Assembly: GCA_019915015.1 (NCBI GenBank) | Contig: JAHBBC010000003.1 | Location: 2,232,001-2,296,000 of the forward strand | Source of the DNA: Auriscalpium vulgare | Lineage: Eukaryota; Basidiomycota; Agaricomycetes; Russulales; Auriscalpiaceae | Direction of reading: 5' to 3' | Length of the DNA stretch: 64,000 nt | Part shown: piece by piece, positions 34,480 to 49,040 of the stretch | Position numbering within the stretch: the stretch's first letter is position 1 | Layout: the number at the start of each line of letters is the position of its first letter | Notes under the pieces: model-generated | What the model saw: the letters and a program-made list of their open reading frames with translations, nothing else | The model's database searches: none | Told to the model about the DNA's origin: nothing | Position numbers and translations under genes: made by a program

Positions 34480-35746
34480 TTAAGGTGGGTTCTCCTGAGC
34501 TTCCAGCCTGCTCACTTGCCTGCAAGAGAAAAAGTTGAGATCAATACAATGAATGTCCGGTGCAGTGATCCAAGCAAAGACGAACTTGTCACGAACGGCT
34601 TCCTGCCACCGCTGCAGCTTCGACACCTCGTTCACTTGAAACCCGAAGATCCGTGGGCGATAGCGGTCCGCACGCATCGCAGCGGACGCCGTGCTGATGC
34701 CCTCGCCCAGCCCCTCTCCAGACCCGTCCGCCAACTCCTCGCGCTGGCGCAGGCGCCGCCGCGCCGCGGCCTCCTCCGCACCGCCCATCGCGGGGCGCCC
34801 GATCTCCGTGGGCCCGCTCTTCGGTGGAATGAGGCTCGGGTACACGAGGAAGAGGAGGTGCGGGAAGGAGGTGCCGAAGTACGCGCCGTCGATCGACCCG
34901 TGGCGCGACGACTTGGGCGAGTAGATGTCCTCGCAGCGCCCGCAGTAGAGCTTGACGGACTTCTCGTAGGGCACGTCGGTGAGCCCGGAGGGGAGGAGCG
35001 GTTGGGACTGGCACAGCACGCGGGGACATCGTCCGAAGTCGGCCTTCTTGAACTTCTCGAGCTGCGGGCGATGTGAGGAGGGGTGCGGCGGGCGCGGGGG
35101 CAACGCACCATCTTGGAGAGACCGCGGGCTGTTACTATCCAGCGTGCGTGAATCAGGCCGTAGAGCAATCGCGCTTGCACGTCCAAGGACCCGCGCAGCT
35201 CGTCTTGGAAGTCATCGTCTGGCCGGATTGTGAGAGGTGGCACACTGTTAAGGGCGGATGCCTTACCGAGGTTGTCTGTGATCAGATCCAGCGCATGGGG
35301 ATAATTCTGCACTTCGGTATTGAGGCCAGTCAAATTGAACCGGTCGAGAATATAGTCTTCCTCGACTTCGCAAAAGTATTCGTTGCCCTTCGACGAGAGG
35401 AACCATGAGATCCACTGGAGTCAAAGGCATCAGTATTTGCGCGACAATACGAAGGCTGCGCAACGCGTACTGAGCTACGAGCGAGAGGGAATAAGCAGGA
35501 CGATCGCAGGCGAAAGATGGGCTTGGGCTCACTTGGAGTAGTCCGAATCGGAGCCCGTCGAGGCTTCTTCCACTGCGCAATAGAGTCAGAGGTGATGAAC
35601 AACGTTTGCTGGAGGATGTGTTACTCACTGCCGCGCGATGGTGAGGGTTGCAGGGCAGATGGCTGACAGGGCGACGACGCGAGCCTCGAGGCAGCGGCAG
35701 CGGATTCCGGCAACCAGTGCTGTCCTCGTCCTCGTCCACCCACCAT
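34480..35746 (-). CDS. CKB1: Casein kinase II regulatory (beta) subunit
   Basis: CK2 beta is the dimeric regulatory subunit of the tetrameric, constitutively active kinase CK2. N-terminus from ATG at 35746 ([14 protein letters not shown]) is variable. Then the diagnostic block [20 protein letters not shown] is followed by [49 protein letters not shown], and the zinc-ribbon with [20 protein letters not shown], then [20 protein letters not shown] and [20 protein letters not shown]. The tail [20 protein letters not shown] is the usual end; about 30 further residues are divergent. All four zinc-binding cysteines are present. It shares a 52-bp gap with the GUP1 start on the other strand, so both genes must use one bidirectional promoter. 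Confidence 0.95.
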
Positions 35747-35798
35747 GGCCTCCGCCACATTGTGCTGAAATTCCACTGAGTCTGAGTCACGCCGGGTG

Positions 35799-38016
35799 AT
35801 GTCCCAAGGCGACGCCGTCATTCAGATGCCCAGCGACGACACCCGTCGCGCAGCCTTTGCCCTCGAGCAGGACGCCCCGCCCAAAGGACGCGGAGGCATC
35901 ACCCGCCTCACCGTCGACGTTCCAGCCGCACACCATCCTTCCGACACACCAAAGCCGGCGCGGTGGAGGACCCCCGAGTTTCTGCTATATTATGTGGTAT
36001 TTGCCTTTGCCGTGCCGTGGATGATCTACGTGCCCGTGTCGCTGAGCTCTGGTATGTGTTCCGCGTGTGCGACTGCTGGAGCGGAGGTTGACGAGAGCAG
36101 AATCACATCCGAACTATAATCTCTATCGCCACAGGTTGGCACCGGGATGGTTATTTGGCCGCCAAGTGGTAAGATTCCCCGTCTCCCGCGTTCCGTCAGC
36201 TCACACTGTTGCAGGACAACAGCGATGCCCAATACCGGTCCTTTCGCAGCGGCCTTTCGGCCCTGGGTGCTCTAATTGCGATGTTCTTCGCCCTCAGATA
36301 CGTCTACCTGCGCCCCATCCTCCGCGTGTCCCGCCCGTCCGACAACCTCCATCGGCTGCCTTTCTACCTGGCGTTCTCGCTCCTCATGCTTGCGGTGCTG
36401 CACGGCACGAGCGCGCTCAAGGTTCTGCTCATCCTCACGGCCAACTATGCTTTGGCGCGTGCGAGTGCTGGAAAGGCATGGGCAATCACGGCGACATGGA
36501 TCTTCAACGGCGCTGTTTTGTTCGCGAACGAGCGGTATTCGGGCTACACGTTCGGCGGCGTGCATCCTGCGCTGGGGAGTCTGGTGGGTTCCGCTGTGCA
36601 GTGCGATGTGATTTACGCTGAATCCGTTGCTGCTAGGATAGTTGGCGCGGCGTGTACCCTCGCTGGCACGTCAGCTTCAACATTACCATGCTGCGCTTGG
36701 TTTCCTTCAATGTGGACTATCATTGGGCGTGCAGACGGAATGGGTCACTCGATGTGGGCTTGTCTCCCTTGGTTGTTCCGAGATGGGAGTTGCTGACTGC
36801 GGGCAAGTCGGGTGCGGAGCTGTCGGACAAGCAGCGGACGACGACTTTCCACCCAGTCGAGGTGTACACATACAGGAATTACCTGGTGTATACCCTTTAC
36901 GCCCCGCTATACATCGCCGGCCCAATCATGACATTCAATGACTTCATGTGGCAGGTAAAGTTCAATCTTCCACCTTCTTTGCTTGACTGTGAGTGACAGT
37001 AACTGGATCCTCAGCTCGCGCGGCCGAGGGCGATCGCGGCGCGGAACACCGTCGGGTATGCCGGCCGTTTCTTGGCGACACTGCTCACAATGGAGTTCAT
37101 TCTCCATTTCATGTACGTCGTCGCCATCAAGGATGCACATGCCTGGAGTGGGACGAGCCCAGCCGAGCTGAGCATGATCGGCTTCTGGAACCTCATCATT
37201 GTATGGCTCAAGGTCTGTTGCAATTGTTCGCGTCCGATGGATGATGCATCGCTGACCCGTTGCCCCTGTCAGCTTTTGCTCCCATGGCGCTTCTTTCGAT
37301 TGTGGGCCCTGATGGACGGTATTGATCCGCCGGAGAACATGGTGAGATGCATGGCGAATAATTACTCAACGCTCGGGTTTTGGCGCAGCTGGCATCGGTC
37401 GTACAATCTATGGGTCGTCCGGTCAGTCATCACTTTGCCTGTTTGAAAGCAACGCACGCTCATGTGCGCGCAGCTACATCTACATACCATTGGGGGGCAC
37501 CAAGCACCTCGCTGTGTCGAGTCTTCTGGTATTCACGTTCGTCGCCCTCTGGCACGACCTGTCATTCCGCCTGCTCGCGTGGGGCTGGCTTGTCACGCTA
37601 TTTATATTGCCTGAAATCGCTGCGCGGAAGCTGCTTCCACCGTCGAAGGTGCGTTACAGTTGCCGACCGCGATATCTCAATCTTAATGGTTTGCATCGCA
37701 GTTCGGCGGCCACGTGTGGTACAGGCATGTCTGCGCGGCGGGCGCAGTGGTCAACGTGCTCATGATGATGGCGGCAAACCTGGTCGGCTTTGCTGTGGGG
37801 ACCGACGGAATGCGCTACATGGCCCATGAGATCGCGGGGAGCTGGGGAGGCCTGCGGTTCCTGTTGACAGCGTGCGCATGTCTTTATGTTGGTGTGCAGG
37901 TGATGTTTGAATATCGGTGAGTGGCTTTTGTCTTGTGGTTCTATGGGTGGTTACCATATGATGACGTGCGCATTAGGGAGGAGGAACTCCGCAGAGGAAT
38001 CAATCGGAGGTGTTAG
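35799..38016 (+). CDS. GUP1: MBOAT O-acyltransferase, GUP1 type
   Basis: GUP1 remodels lipid on GPI anchors in the ER and was first found through glycerol uptake. The protein begins [14 protein letters not shown] with a soluble region, then about 10 membrane helices in several exons: [38 protein letters not shown], and others. The MBOAT core has [40 protein letters not shown] and the catalytic-His motif [19 protein letters not shown]. The C-terminus ([17 protein letters not shown]) ends with a short basic tail. The start is the ATG at 35799; the in-frame codon just upstream is GTG. The last intron splits the codon before EEELRRG. It is divergent from CK2 beta with a 52-bp gap. Confidence 0.93.
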
Positions 38017-38360
38017 AAGCGTCGATGGCGCAGATAGTCTAGCGCGGATAGCTCGTTGTCGTATACCCTGCTACATCTAATGAACGAGCCGAAGCATGCC
38101 TCGGTGAACAAAAAGCAGTGGCCAAGCTCTGCGCTGCGGTTCTTCTGAGCCAAAAATAAACATTGCGTGTGCTGCATTGCGTATGTGAAGTAGCAAGCAA
38201 CAAGATACCGCCAGCAAAAGCTACCGGAGCGTCACAACCGTGGACAAGCAATCTACGAGGACCACACCACAACAGAGATGAGCGCTACTAGCGCACAGAT
38301 TTCTTTTCAGCAGCCGTCAGTTTAAAAACAAAACCCGCACAGCGCCAACACGTACCTCGT
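38017..38360. other. Convergent 3' intergenic region
   Basis: 344 bp between GUP1 and the uL30 gene; no gene or repeat seen. Confidence 0.5.
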
Positions 38361-38780
38361 CTAGCTCCTCTGTGGTATCGAGGACCGCACAACGACGAAG
38401 CCCCTCGGCGCTTTGCGCTCCCACTTCTGCTCCGTCTTCGTGCGGACGGCGCTCGCTGGCACGTTCTCGACCTCGACCAGTTCCTTCAAGGCGAGGATCT
38501 TGCCCGCTGTCTCCGGGTTGTGGAGGTGGTACACGGTCTGCATGCGGCGGTGGATGCCGAGCGCGACGAGGGTGCCCTTCTTGCGCTCGCCGAGCGAGAT
38601 GGCGGAGCGGCGGAGGGTGATGCGGTAGTGGGTGTTTGGCTCGGATGGTGAGTCGGAAGACGTGGACGTGGATGCCTGAGGTGAAGGGGCTGGAGTAGAC
38701 AGACTGCGCGTTGCTGCTTGCTGGACAATAGCGCGGAGCGCTGAGGGCGTTCGTCGGGGTACGACGAGGAGAGACGCCAT
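38361..38780 (-). CDS. MRPL33: Mitochondrial large-subunit ribosomal protein uL30m
   Basis: A single-exon gene of 139 residues. The first 40 residues are Arg/Ser/Ala-rich without acidic residues, a typical mitochondrial presequence (RAIVQQAATRSLSTPAPSP). The ribosomal L30 fold follows: HYRITLRRSAISLGERKKGT, LVALGIHRRMQTVYHLHNPE, and TAGKILALKELVEVENV. It is part of the mitoribosome large subunit. Confidence 0.9.
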   Translation of the reverse strand: MASLLVVPRRTPSALRAIVQQAATRSLSTPAPSPQASTSTSSDSPSEPNTHYRITLRRSAISLGERKKGTLVALGIHRRMQTVYHLHNPETAGKILALKELVEVENVPASAVRTKTEQKWERKAPRGFVVVRSSIPQRS

Positions 38781-38928
38781 GGTCGTTGTGTACTAGGAGC
38801 TTGCCAGTGAAGCTACTAGTGAAGAGCTAAAGTTAAATTGACAAGCTGACACCGCGGCGTGCACACAGGGCACGTGACCTAAATATTATTTGAACAAATA
38901 TATTGAGATTTACAAAATAAATCAAGAG
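38781..38928. other. Short spacer upstream of uL30m
   Basis: AT-rich sequence holding the uL30m promoter and the 3' end of the BRCT gene. No gene seen. Confidence 0.5.
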
Positions 38929-41900
38929 TTAGCTGCCTCCCCCCGCGCTGATCCTTGTCCTAGTATTCCGCCCCATCGTCTCGCGTGCTGTGGGCAGAAC
39001 CCGCTGCTCGACCACCGATTGCTTACCTTCCCCGATCAAGCTCATTAGCCTCTGCCTACCCGCCTGCTGCGCTGGATCCTCATAGATAATCATTCCGCTC
39101 TCTTCTGTAAGTTGCTGCCCTTTGAGGAAGCCGATGTCTTCGCTGTACGTGTAGGACGCGTCGTATAAATCTGCCTTACTTCCTGTCACGCCACTGTGTT
39201 CGACATCAGCATTAGCAGAGTCTTTGCGTGATTGAGGCTGTTGGCAATGCTAATCACTACTGCGTTTATCGACGGGAACCAGATCTACACACCTTAGATC
39301 GCGGCCTTGCCCGCTTGCCAGGCCGTTTGTGGCTCACAACTTCCGAGTCGTCCATCGATGTCCTTTTGCCCAAAAGGTTGCTGATGCTCTCTTGTAACGC
39401 CCGTGCCCCTGCGTCCGATACAACGGGTCGGAGAGGTGATGACATTGTTGCTTCTCTCTGTAGTCCAGACGATGGCATCTTCAGGGGCGAAGGTGTGCTT
39501 GATGAGGGCACCCTCGACGGAGCTTCGTCCTCTTCCTCTGTATCGCTACCTTCGGCTGGTTGGGATCGAGAGACGGGATCGCTGGGAAGGATGACGCTAG
39601 CCTGTGCAGAGAGCGGGAAGGACGGAGATCGGCGACCAGTCGAGGATCGACTGAGCGCCGGCATAGATGCAGAAGCGCGAGGCGGCAAGGCTTTGGACGC
39701 GCCCTCCAAAAGTCCGTGCACAGGCGGCCCAAAGAGAGACTCCTCGACCGGTGGCACTAGCACGGTAGCGGCGCGCACGACACCCTGCTTCTTGACGGAA
39801 AGAGACGATTCTGCTCGCCGCTGTGGGGAGCCAGGAGCTGGATCTGCACATCATCAGCCGCCGGAGATGAGTACGACACACCCGAACGCACCGTTCGTGA
39901 CGTCAATCTCTGGCCCGGCAGACTCGTTATTCTCCATAGATCTTCGCGATTCATCTTCGGGAACAGCACCGGTGGCCACGAGCGCAGAAAGCCATCGTAC
40001 ATTCACAACAGGGACACCCCATTCGCGCGCTTTGTCAAACTTGGCACCCTTCTCCGACTCGCAGAGCAGATGCGTAGACCTCCGGTTGAATATGGGTGCG
40101 TAGGACATCCCTGCATGATATTAGTCAAATTCCAGAAACGACTTCGATAGCGTACCGAGAGTGCTCGATAGTCGCTTGAGCCACATCGCTTCCAGCTGGT
40201 TGAGGCCGGAGTGACTCAAGACGATTTGGTCGACGCCATTGACGGGGATCCCGACAGGAACGAATGACGGATGCTCGTCGGGTAAGCATATTCGGTCACA
40301 ATCCAAACAGGCTTCAAGCCAGCATTCCGTCCGATATCTGCCACGTAAGGCGTCGTCCGGTTCTGCCATATAAAGTCTGCTCCCACTGAAACGCAATCGA
40401 CAACTGAGTGAAGCGCTCCGGACAAAGCATAAAATACATACCTGAAAAGCCGGACGATGACAAAATCGACAAACTCTTCTTCGTCTGAAACCTCCACACA
40501 TATCCCACCCCTCTTGTCGATTGCCTCTTGCACGGTTGGCGACCGCGCCTCTCCACGGACGCGGAAGCGCAGTCCGTCAAAAATACGCGGCTCGTTACTC
40601 GACTCTCCCAGTTGTTTGTCATCGACACGCGGTAGGGGCAGCACTCGCGCTCCTTTGAACATAGTCGAGTTTGTTCTGAAAGGTTGTTTGGACGGACCAG
40701 GAGCCAGAGCGTCGGTGGTCTGCGGGGCAAATGATTTGGTGCGAGTGAACGTAGATAGTCCACTATGAGACGTGCCAGCCAGCCGCTCTGTAGGACGCAC
40801 TTGTGCGGACGGTAGTGCCTTTCCCTTCCCCTTGTCAAGCTTCGCGGGCGGACTTGAGGGGCCAGGTCCTTCTAAGTCCTTAAGACCAGCGGAGGCAGTT
40901 CTGACGAGCTCCCTCCCTACTCGAGTAAAACCTCGTGAACCAAGCAAGCTTTCCCACACCTGCAGCGCTGCAGCGGGGTGCCGCCGTGCGCTGGCCACTT
41001 CCTCTTCGTCGAGCAGAGGATTGTCTCCTTCGATGGGATTGGGGTTAGGCTGGGAGATACCTGGGGCCGAACTGGCGGAAGCTGTGTCCATAGCAGCGAG
41101 GATGGATGGAGGAGCGGGGGGAGGGGTTGGTAACTGTTTCCGCGCGGGGCGTGGGTGGGTGACCAAATACTCCTTCTCGTCAAACCTACCTGCAATGAAA
41201 AAAAGTAAATCAGCATATAACACCCTGATTGACGGTTTTCGTACCCCCAAATTCCAGACAGTCCCAAAACCACTCCTCCCAGACCAAACGAATGTTCGCC
41301 TCCCGTTGAGTGTTGAATTTCCGAGCATACTTCATTTTGTCCGTCTCCTCGTTCCCTGAGCACAGGATGTGCGTTACACGCACGGGGCGGCCAAGATCCT
41401 TCTCGTACTTGCCGCCTTCCTGAGTTAGTACACGATTGATTTCTGTGCGCAGTGTCACATTTTCGATGCCAGAGATCGACAGAACCACGTCGGAAAAGAT
41501 GGGTAGGCGATGTTGAGCTAGGCTCTGCAGAGAAGGTGAGGGCGACGAGATTGCAAGTCGCGAAGAGATGCGTACCTCTTCGAAGTCAAAGTCATCCCCT
41601 TTCTGCCAAATCTCAAAGTTGTCCAGTATCCATGAGGGTTTCAGGATGGGTATGTTCCTCTCCAAAGCACACTGCACGAGCTGTCAGTCAAACAGTAAGG
41701 ACGTGTGCCGAGACTTACCAAATACTTCGGCGAACCATGTTCATTCGCAATGAGATGCGTCACAGTATCTATGAAATCGGAGGTAGTGTTCGCGCCTAGT
41801 TGCAAGGCCTTTACGAACAATTCGGACTAGATGTTGCGACAAGCCAGTCAGTCGACAGCAATGACGGGCTACTAGTTTGACACCCGGATGCCACACACGA

Positions 41901-42209
41901 GGGATTTCCATCTTCAATGAATGAGACGCACCTTATCGATGCCAGTCGCGCACAGCAGCACACCCTTGAAAGGTCGAGGACATGGGTCGATGAAGCTCGT
42001 CTCAAACTCTTCGCGATAAGGAAAGGAGTCTGGCGGAGGAGATGGGGTGCGGCGTCGATGCGACGAGGCAGCAGCCTTGGTGCTGGGCTGAACCGGGCGT
42101 AATTTGACCCCGGGTACCTGCAGGAGCATATAGTCTGTGTAGCGAGTCGTTGAACTTCGTCGCGCACCTTGTGAGACTTGTTTCCCCTCCTGGGGCCTCT
42201 AGAAGCCAT
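38929..42209 (-). CDS. TopBP1/Rad4(Cut5)/Dpb11-like BRCT protein
   Basis: A scaffold protein needed to start DNA replication and to activate the ATR checkpoint. Start ATG at 42209 (MASRGPRRGNKSHK, intron, VPGVKLRPVQPSTK). BRCT repeats: CPRPFKGVLLCATGID with HLIANEHGSPKY and LKPSWILDNFEIW; FSDVVLSISGIENVTLRTEI with THILCSGNEETDK and VWEEWFWDCLEFGG; then a long disordered linker (DNPLLDEEEVASARRHP) and a third repeat, FDGLRFRVRGEARSPTV with IWQNRTTPYVAD; and a fourth with HSGLNQLEAMWLKRLSSTLG and THLLCESEKGAKFDKAREWG then PVVNVRWLSALVATG. The linker plus paired BRCTs is the Rad4/Dpb11 plan. The tail is Ser/Arg rich. An ACGCGT (MluI cell-cycle box) lies at 42212-42217 just before the ATG. Exons about eight; borders approximate. 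Confidence 0.85.
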
Positions 42210-42462
42210 TGACGCGTTGTAAACTCTTTCAATGACTTGGGGTGTAGATATATGCCAGCGGCGTGGTTGTAGGAGAAGAGCTGCGTCAGGCGGGTTGAAG
42301 GCGGAGGAGGACACCGGGCGCGCTCAGGCTGTGGTCTTGTCCGACTGTCACGTGCATAGTTTAGGGCCGGTCGCATCGCGGCAGGACCCCGGCCGACACG
42401 CTAGCCACCGCTGCGGCTTACCAGCGACAACCTTGACAACCTTGAGCACACCGTCACAAAAA

Positions 42463-43973
42463 ATGTCTGACCTCTATCGATCAGCAATGCAGGCAAGGCT
42501 TGCAAAGCTTCCCCAGCTGCCAATGGAAAGCGAGGAGGAGGAAGAGGATGGTGATGGACTCGGCGCCTTGCCTTCGACTATGGCGCCCCCTCGGTATGTT
42601 TGCCCTTTGCCTGCCTAGCATGCAGTATCGTTATCCGCTCCAGCCAAAGACCACGAAGGACTGCAAACCCCGGTTTCTCCGCTATCTCAGCGGAGGGTTA
42701 CTTCGAACAGGCCATCCAAGTGGACGTGCCTGCATCACGCCTCGATGTACGTGTATACTACACGGCGCCGAAGCCCCGCAAGGGTTTGGGGTCTGTGATG
42801 GTATGCCACCACGGTGCAGGCTTCTCTGGTCTCAGCTTTGCGTGCTTTGCAAAGGAGGTGACAGAGCTGACCGGGGGTGAGTGCGGTATATTATCACTAG
42901 ACGCCCGAAGGCACGGTGAGCATCTTGGTACATCTGCTTCGCGCGTGCATGCCAAACAATGCCCAAAGGGAAGACAATGCCCACTGGTGACTCTGCAGAC
43001 GAAGATCTGTCTCTTGATGTGCTTGTGCGCGATCTGTTTAATTCGTTGGAAACTATCTATCCGGACCCCGCCGCCGCTCCCAGCTTCCTTGTGAGCACAC
43101 AGTCAACTCCCCAGGACATCGCGAGCTGAAAGACTTCCTAAACATAAGCTAGTGGGCCACAGTATGGGTGGTGCTGTCGTTGTTCGCGCTTGTCCTCTCT
43201 TGCTAGAGCGCAAGTACAAAGTAGGAGGTGTTTCTGTGCTGGACGTTGTCGAAGGTATCTATCAGCTCCGACAAATCGGGCGACCCACGCTGATTTCCTA
43301 TCAGGCACTGCCATCGAGGCCCTGCCCCACATGCCAATGATCCTGAACTCCCGGCCCGCTGGTTTCGATACTGTGGAAGAGGCGATCGAGTGGCAGTAAG
43401 TTCCATCCGACTTGTGGAGCTTCACTGGGTGACCATTGTTCCGATCCTAGCTTGACTGCGAACCAAATCCGAAACCCGACCTCAGCGCGAATATCTGTAC
43501 CATCGCTGGTCGTACCCGCACCTCCTTATTCGAGTGCCCTTCGCTCAAAGGCCCTTGTCTGGCGTACGCCGCTTCACTCCACGGGCCCGTACTGGGAAGG
43601 TTCGTATGCACTTGTCTGTCGTACTCGTGACGCACAGGATTGATCGCGTATCAATTGGCAGGCTGGTTCAGGGGACTATCCTCGGCTTTCCTCACCGCTC
43701 GGACCGCTCGTTTACTTGTCTTGGCGGGCACGGACCGCCTCGACAAGGAGCTTATGATCGGCCAGATGCAGGGCAAGTTCCAGATGGAGGTCGTTGCCGG
43801 CGTTGGCCACATGTTGCACGAGGTACGTCTGCGCTCCCGCTTTCTACCCTGAACGAGATCTAAGGCACTGCCTTCTACAGGACGATCCGTCAAAGCTCGC
43901 GGAGACCATAGTCGAATTTTGGAGGAGGAATGAACGAGTGGTCATTGGAGTCAAGAAAGTCGGCGATTTGTAG
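42463..43973 (+). CDS. PPE1: Protein phosphatase methylesterase 1
   Basis: Alpha/beta hydrolase that removes the methyl ester from the C-terminal Leu of PP2A catalytic subunits. Start [20 protein letters not shown]. The body reads [40 protein letters not shown] (oxyanion HHGAG), then [26 protein letters not shown], the nucleophile elbow [40 protein letters not shown] and [20 protein letters not shown]. After [20 protein letters not shown] the catalytic Asp region [20 protein letters not shown] and catalytic His [10 protein letters not shown] follow. All three catalytic residues are present. Several exons with about 50-bp introns. Its stop is 58 bp from the RIX7 stop. Confidence 0.92.
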
Positions 43974-44031
43974 TAATGAATCATATTAGAAAGAGGGGAG
44001 CGCCTTAGCACGTAGAATATGTATCTATACC

Positions 44032-46710
<2,679 letters not shown>

Positions 46711-47704
46711 GTGGACGCTGCAACTCAAGAGGTGGTGAGCTTCAAGTTCGAGTCTCCTGCCAGTGGGCGTCGCGGTCCGGGATCCGGTTCCGGTTCCGGC
46801 TCCGGCTCCGGCCGGATCCCCTTGTAGCCGGCTCCAGCATAACTCTGAGTCTTTGTCACTGTCTGTCGTTGAGGTTACGTGCACATTATAGGCGCGTTCC
46901 AGCCCCTATCCTGCTGAACACCAATGAAGCCCTCGAAAATCATGAAAAGATTTGCAAGGACAGACGTCGACGATGACGCGTTCTGCGGGTGCCTTCCCCC
47001 GCGTGACCGCGGAACAGGACCTCGTCCAGGTAAATCGTCGTGCTAGTTTCAATAAGCTACTTGACTGCTGATGGGGTATCCGGCCACGTTTGACACAGAC
47101 AGCATAACCCTGGGCGTAGCTACACGTGAGCAAAGGCGTCTAGCCTCCACGTGCACAGACCGATGCCCGTATGCATTTCCAGGAGACCAGCAGCACGGTG
47201 GCAAGATCTGGGAGATACGGCTTGCTGACGGCACGGGCGGGTGTTTGTTCGGCCGAATCAGAAAACTCTAAGAGCAAGCGGGGATGCGCACTGGATGCGC
47301 GCAGAATAATGACTGGGGAGATCTGTGCACATGGCATGGATCGGGGACGCCGAGGGGGGAGATACTAGCCGGGGACGGAGACCGTTCCTCTCCGGGCATT
47401 CAGGAGATCCCGCAGGCGCGCCGAGGGAGCGGTGGCAGACAACACGCTCGCTCGTCACTCTGCTCACGACAGCCAGCTCCCGCTTTTCCCATCTTCTTGC
47501 GCTAGTTCGCTTGTTCGAAGATCTACCCCCAGATCTCGCACGACAGCCACACATGATGCTTCGTCCTATAACTGCCTCCTGCTTGGCCTTGGCCCAGTCC
47601 CCTCACTCTTTTCACCGCCAGTCATCCATCGCAAACTGCTTCTCGGCCGAGTGCCTCCCTCTGCGGGCACACGTCCTCTCAGCAGACATAGTCTCGCCCT
47701 TGGC
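46711..47704. other. Intergenic region with GC-rich hexanucleotide repeats
   Basis: About 1 kb between RIX7 and the SDR gene. A short GGTTCC/GGCTCC tract lies at about 46778-46812. No gene is supported. Confidence 0.5.
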
Positions 47705-49040
47705 ATGCCCCGCGTTCTCGTAAGCACCTCCCCGTCCCGACCGACCCTCTGCTCACAGCTCCCAAGGTCACAGGTGCCGCGGGCTTTCTAGGGGCTCACG
47801 TCGTCGAGCAGTTGCTCGCGGCCGGCTACCAAGTCCGTGGGTACGCTGTCCTACGCTGCCCCGCTGCCTCCCTTCCCCTCCACATTCTGATCCCCGCCTT
47901 TCAGGACAGCCCGCTCGGCAAGCGCACCGACGCTACGGACCGCCTACGCTTCATTTGGCACCAAATTTGAGGTGGCCGTGGTCGAAGACTTGGGTGCTTC
48001 TGATCTCAAAGACGCCTTCCGCGGTTTGCATGCTTTCTCCTGTATCATTTTCATGAACTTAATCACATCCTGCAGGTATAGACGCTTTGATCCACGTTGC
48101 ATCACCACTTCCGGGCTCACAAGCTGTTGATTTCGTACTTAAGGTCAGACGGTGTGCATAATAAGTAGCCGTGCGTGCTTACTCACCCCGCTCAAAGAAC
48201 GCTGTCTCCAGGGTGCTCAGGATCTTGGAGAACGCGTCGTCTGCCGGTATCAGCAAGGTAGTAATCACGAACAGTATCGTAAGTTTGGCCAGTCCAGAGA
48301 AGCTTTGGTCAGACACTGTCAGCCTTGGTGAACGCGGTAATCTGCTTCTTGGCTCCCCCCCTAGCCTTCGTTGTTCTGATACGGTCTTCTTCTAGACTAT
48401 AGCTCCCTTACGTTCGATGACGCCATGAAACCCGCCATGCCACACTTCGTTGTCTACTGCGCATCGAAGACCTTAGCCGAGCGCGCCATATGGCGCTACG
48501 CCCAGGACCATCCCGAACTTGACATCACCACAGGTGAGTGCCACATGCATGCCCCTTTCGGTCCTTCCACTCACCGAGCGCCTAGTCCACCCTCCTTCAC
48601 TCTTCGGACCCGCTGGACGAGGTCAAGTCCTGGAATCTCCCGCCACTGGAACGAACAGATTCATTTACCAGCTTATATCCGGACCCCGCGGCCGTCCTCT
48701 TCAACACGGTGCCATGCTTCCTTTTTACCTACACATTGTTGACTGCGCCCGCGCGCACGTTCTCGCCCTCAACGTACCGCCTTCTCGCGAGCCCAAACGC
48801 GTCGTCGTCTGCGCCGGTCGCTTCTCCTGGAAACAGGCCGTTGAGCACCTTACACAGGTACGGCCCCAGCTCGTCTCTCGGCTGCCCGACATCAAAGACG
48901 ACGAGCCACCAGCACGCCCTAGCGCAGCCATTGACGCGAGCAGTGCAGCTCGCCTGTTGGGCATAACGCAGTATATCTCCTGGGAAGAAACTTTGGTGCA
49001 GACGGTGGACGATCTCCTGAGGAGAGAGGGTGCGGGTTGA
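47705..49040 (+). CDS. Extended SDR oxidoreductase (dihydroflavonol-reductase/GRE2 type)
   Basis: An NADPH-dependent ketone or aldehyde reductase of the extended short-chain dehydrogenase family. The first exon is only MPRVL; the next starts VTGAAGFLGAHVVEQLLAAG, carrying the TGxxGxxG cofactor motif. It continues TARSASAPTLRTAYASFGTK, VAVVEDLGASDLKDAFRGID, ALIHVASPLPGSQ, then ISKVVITNSIVSLASPEKLW (the catalytic Ser in the VITNS block) and the active-site YCASKTLAERAIWRYAQDHP (YxxxK). The C-terminal substrate domain holds FIYQLISGPRG and DCARAHVLALNVPPSREPKR. About seven exons with 50-70-bp introns. The substrate is unknown. Confidence 0.88.

Noticed and set aside
39228..40103. 291-codon plus-strand frame
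   Set aside because: It is antisense to the BRCT gene, whose exons and motifs are clear on the minus strand.
40772..41359. 195-codon plus-strand frame
   Set aside because: Shadow of the Ser/Pro-rich linker of the BRCT gene on the other strand.
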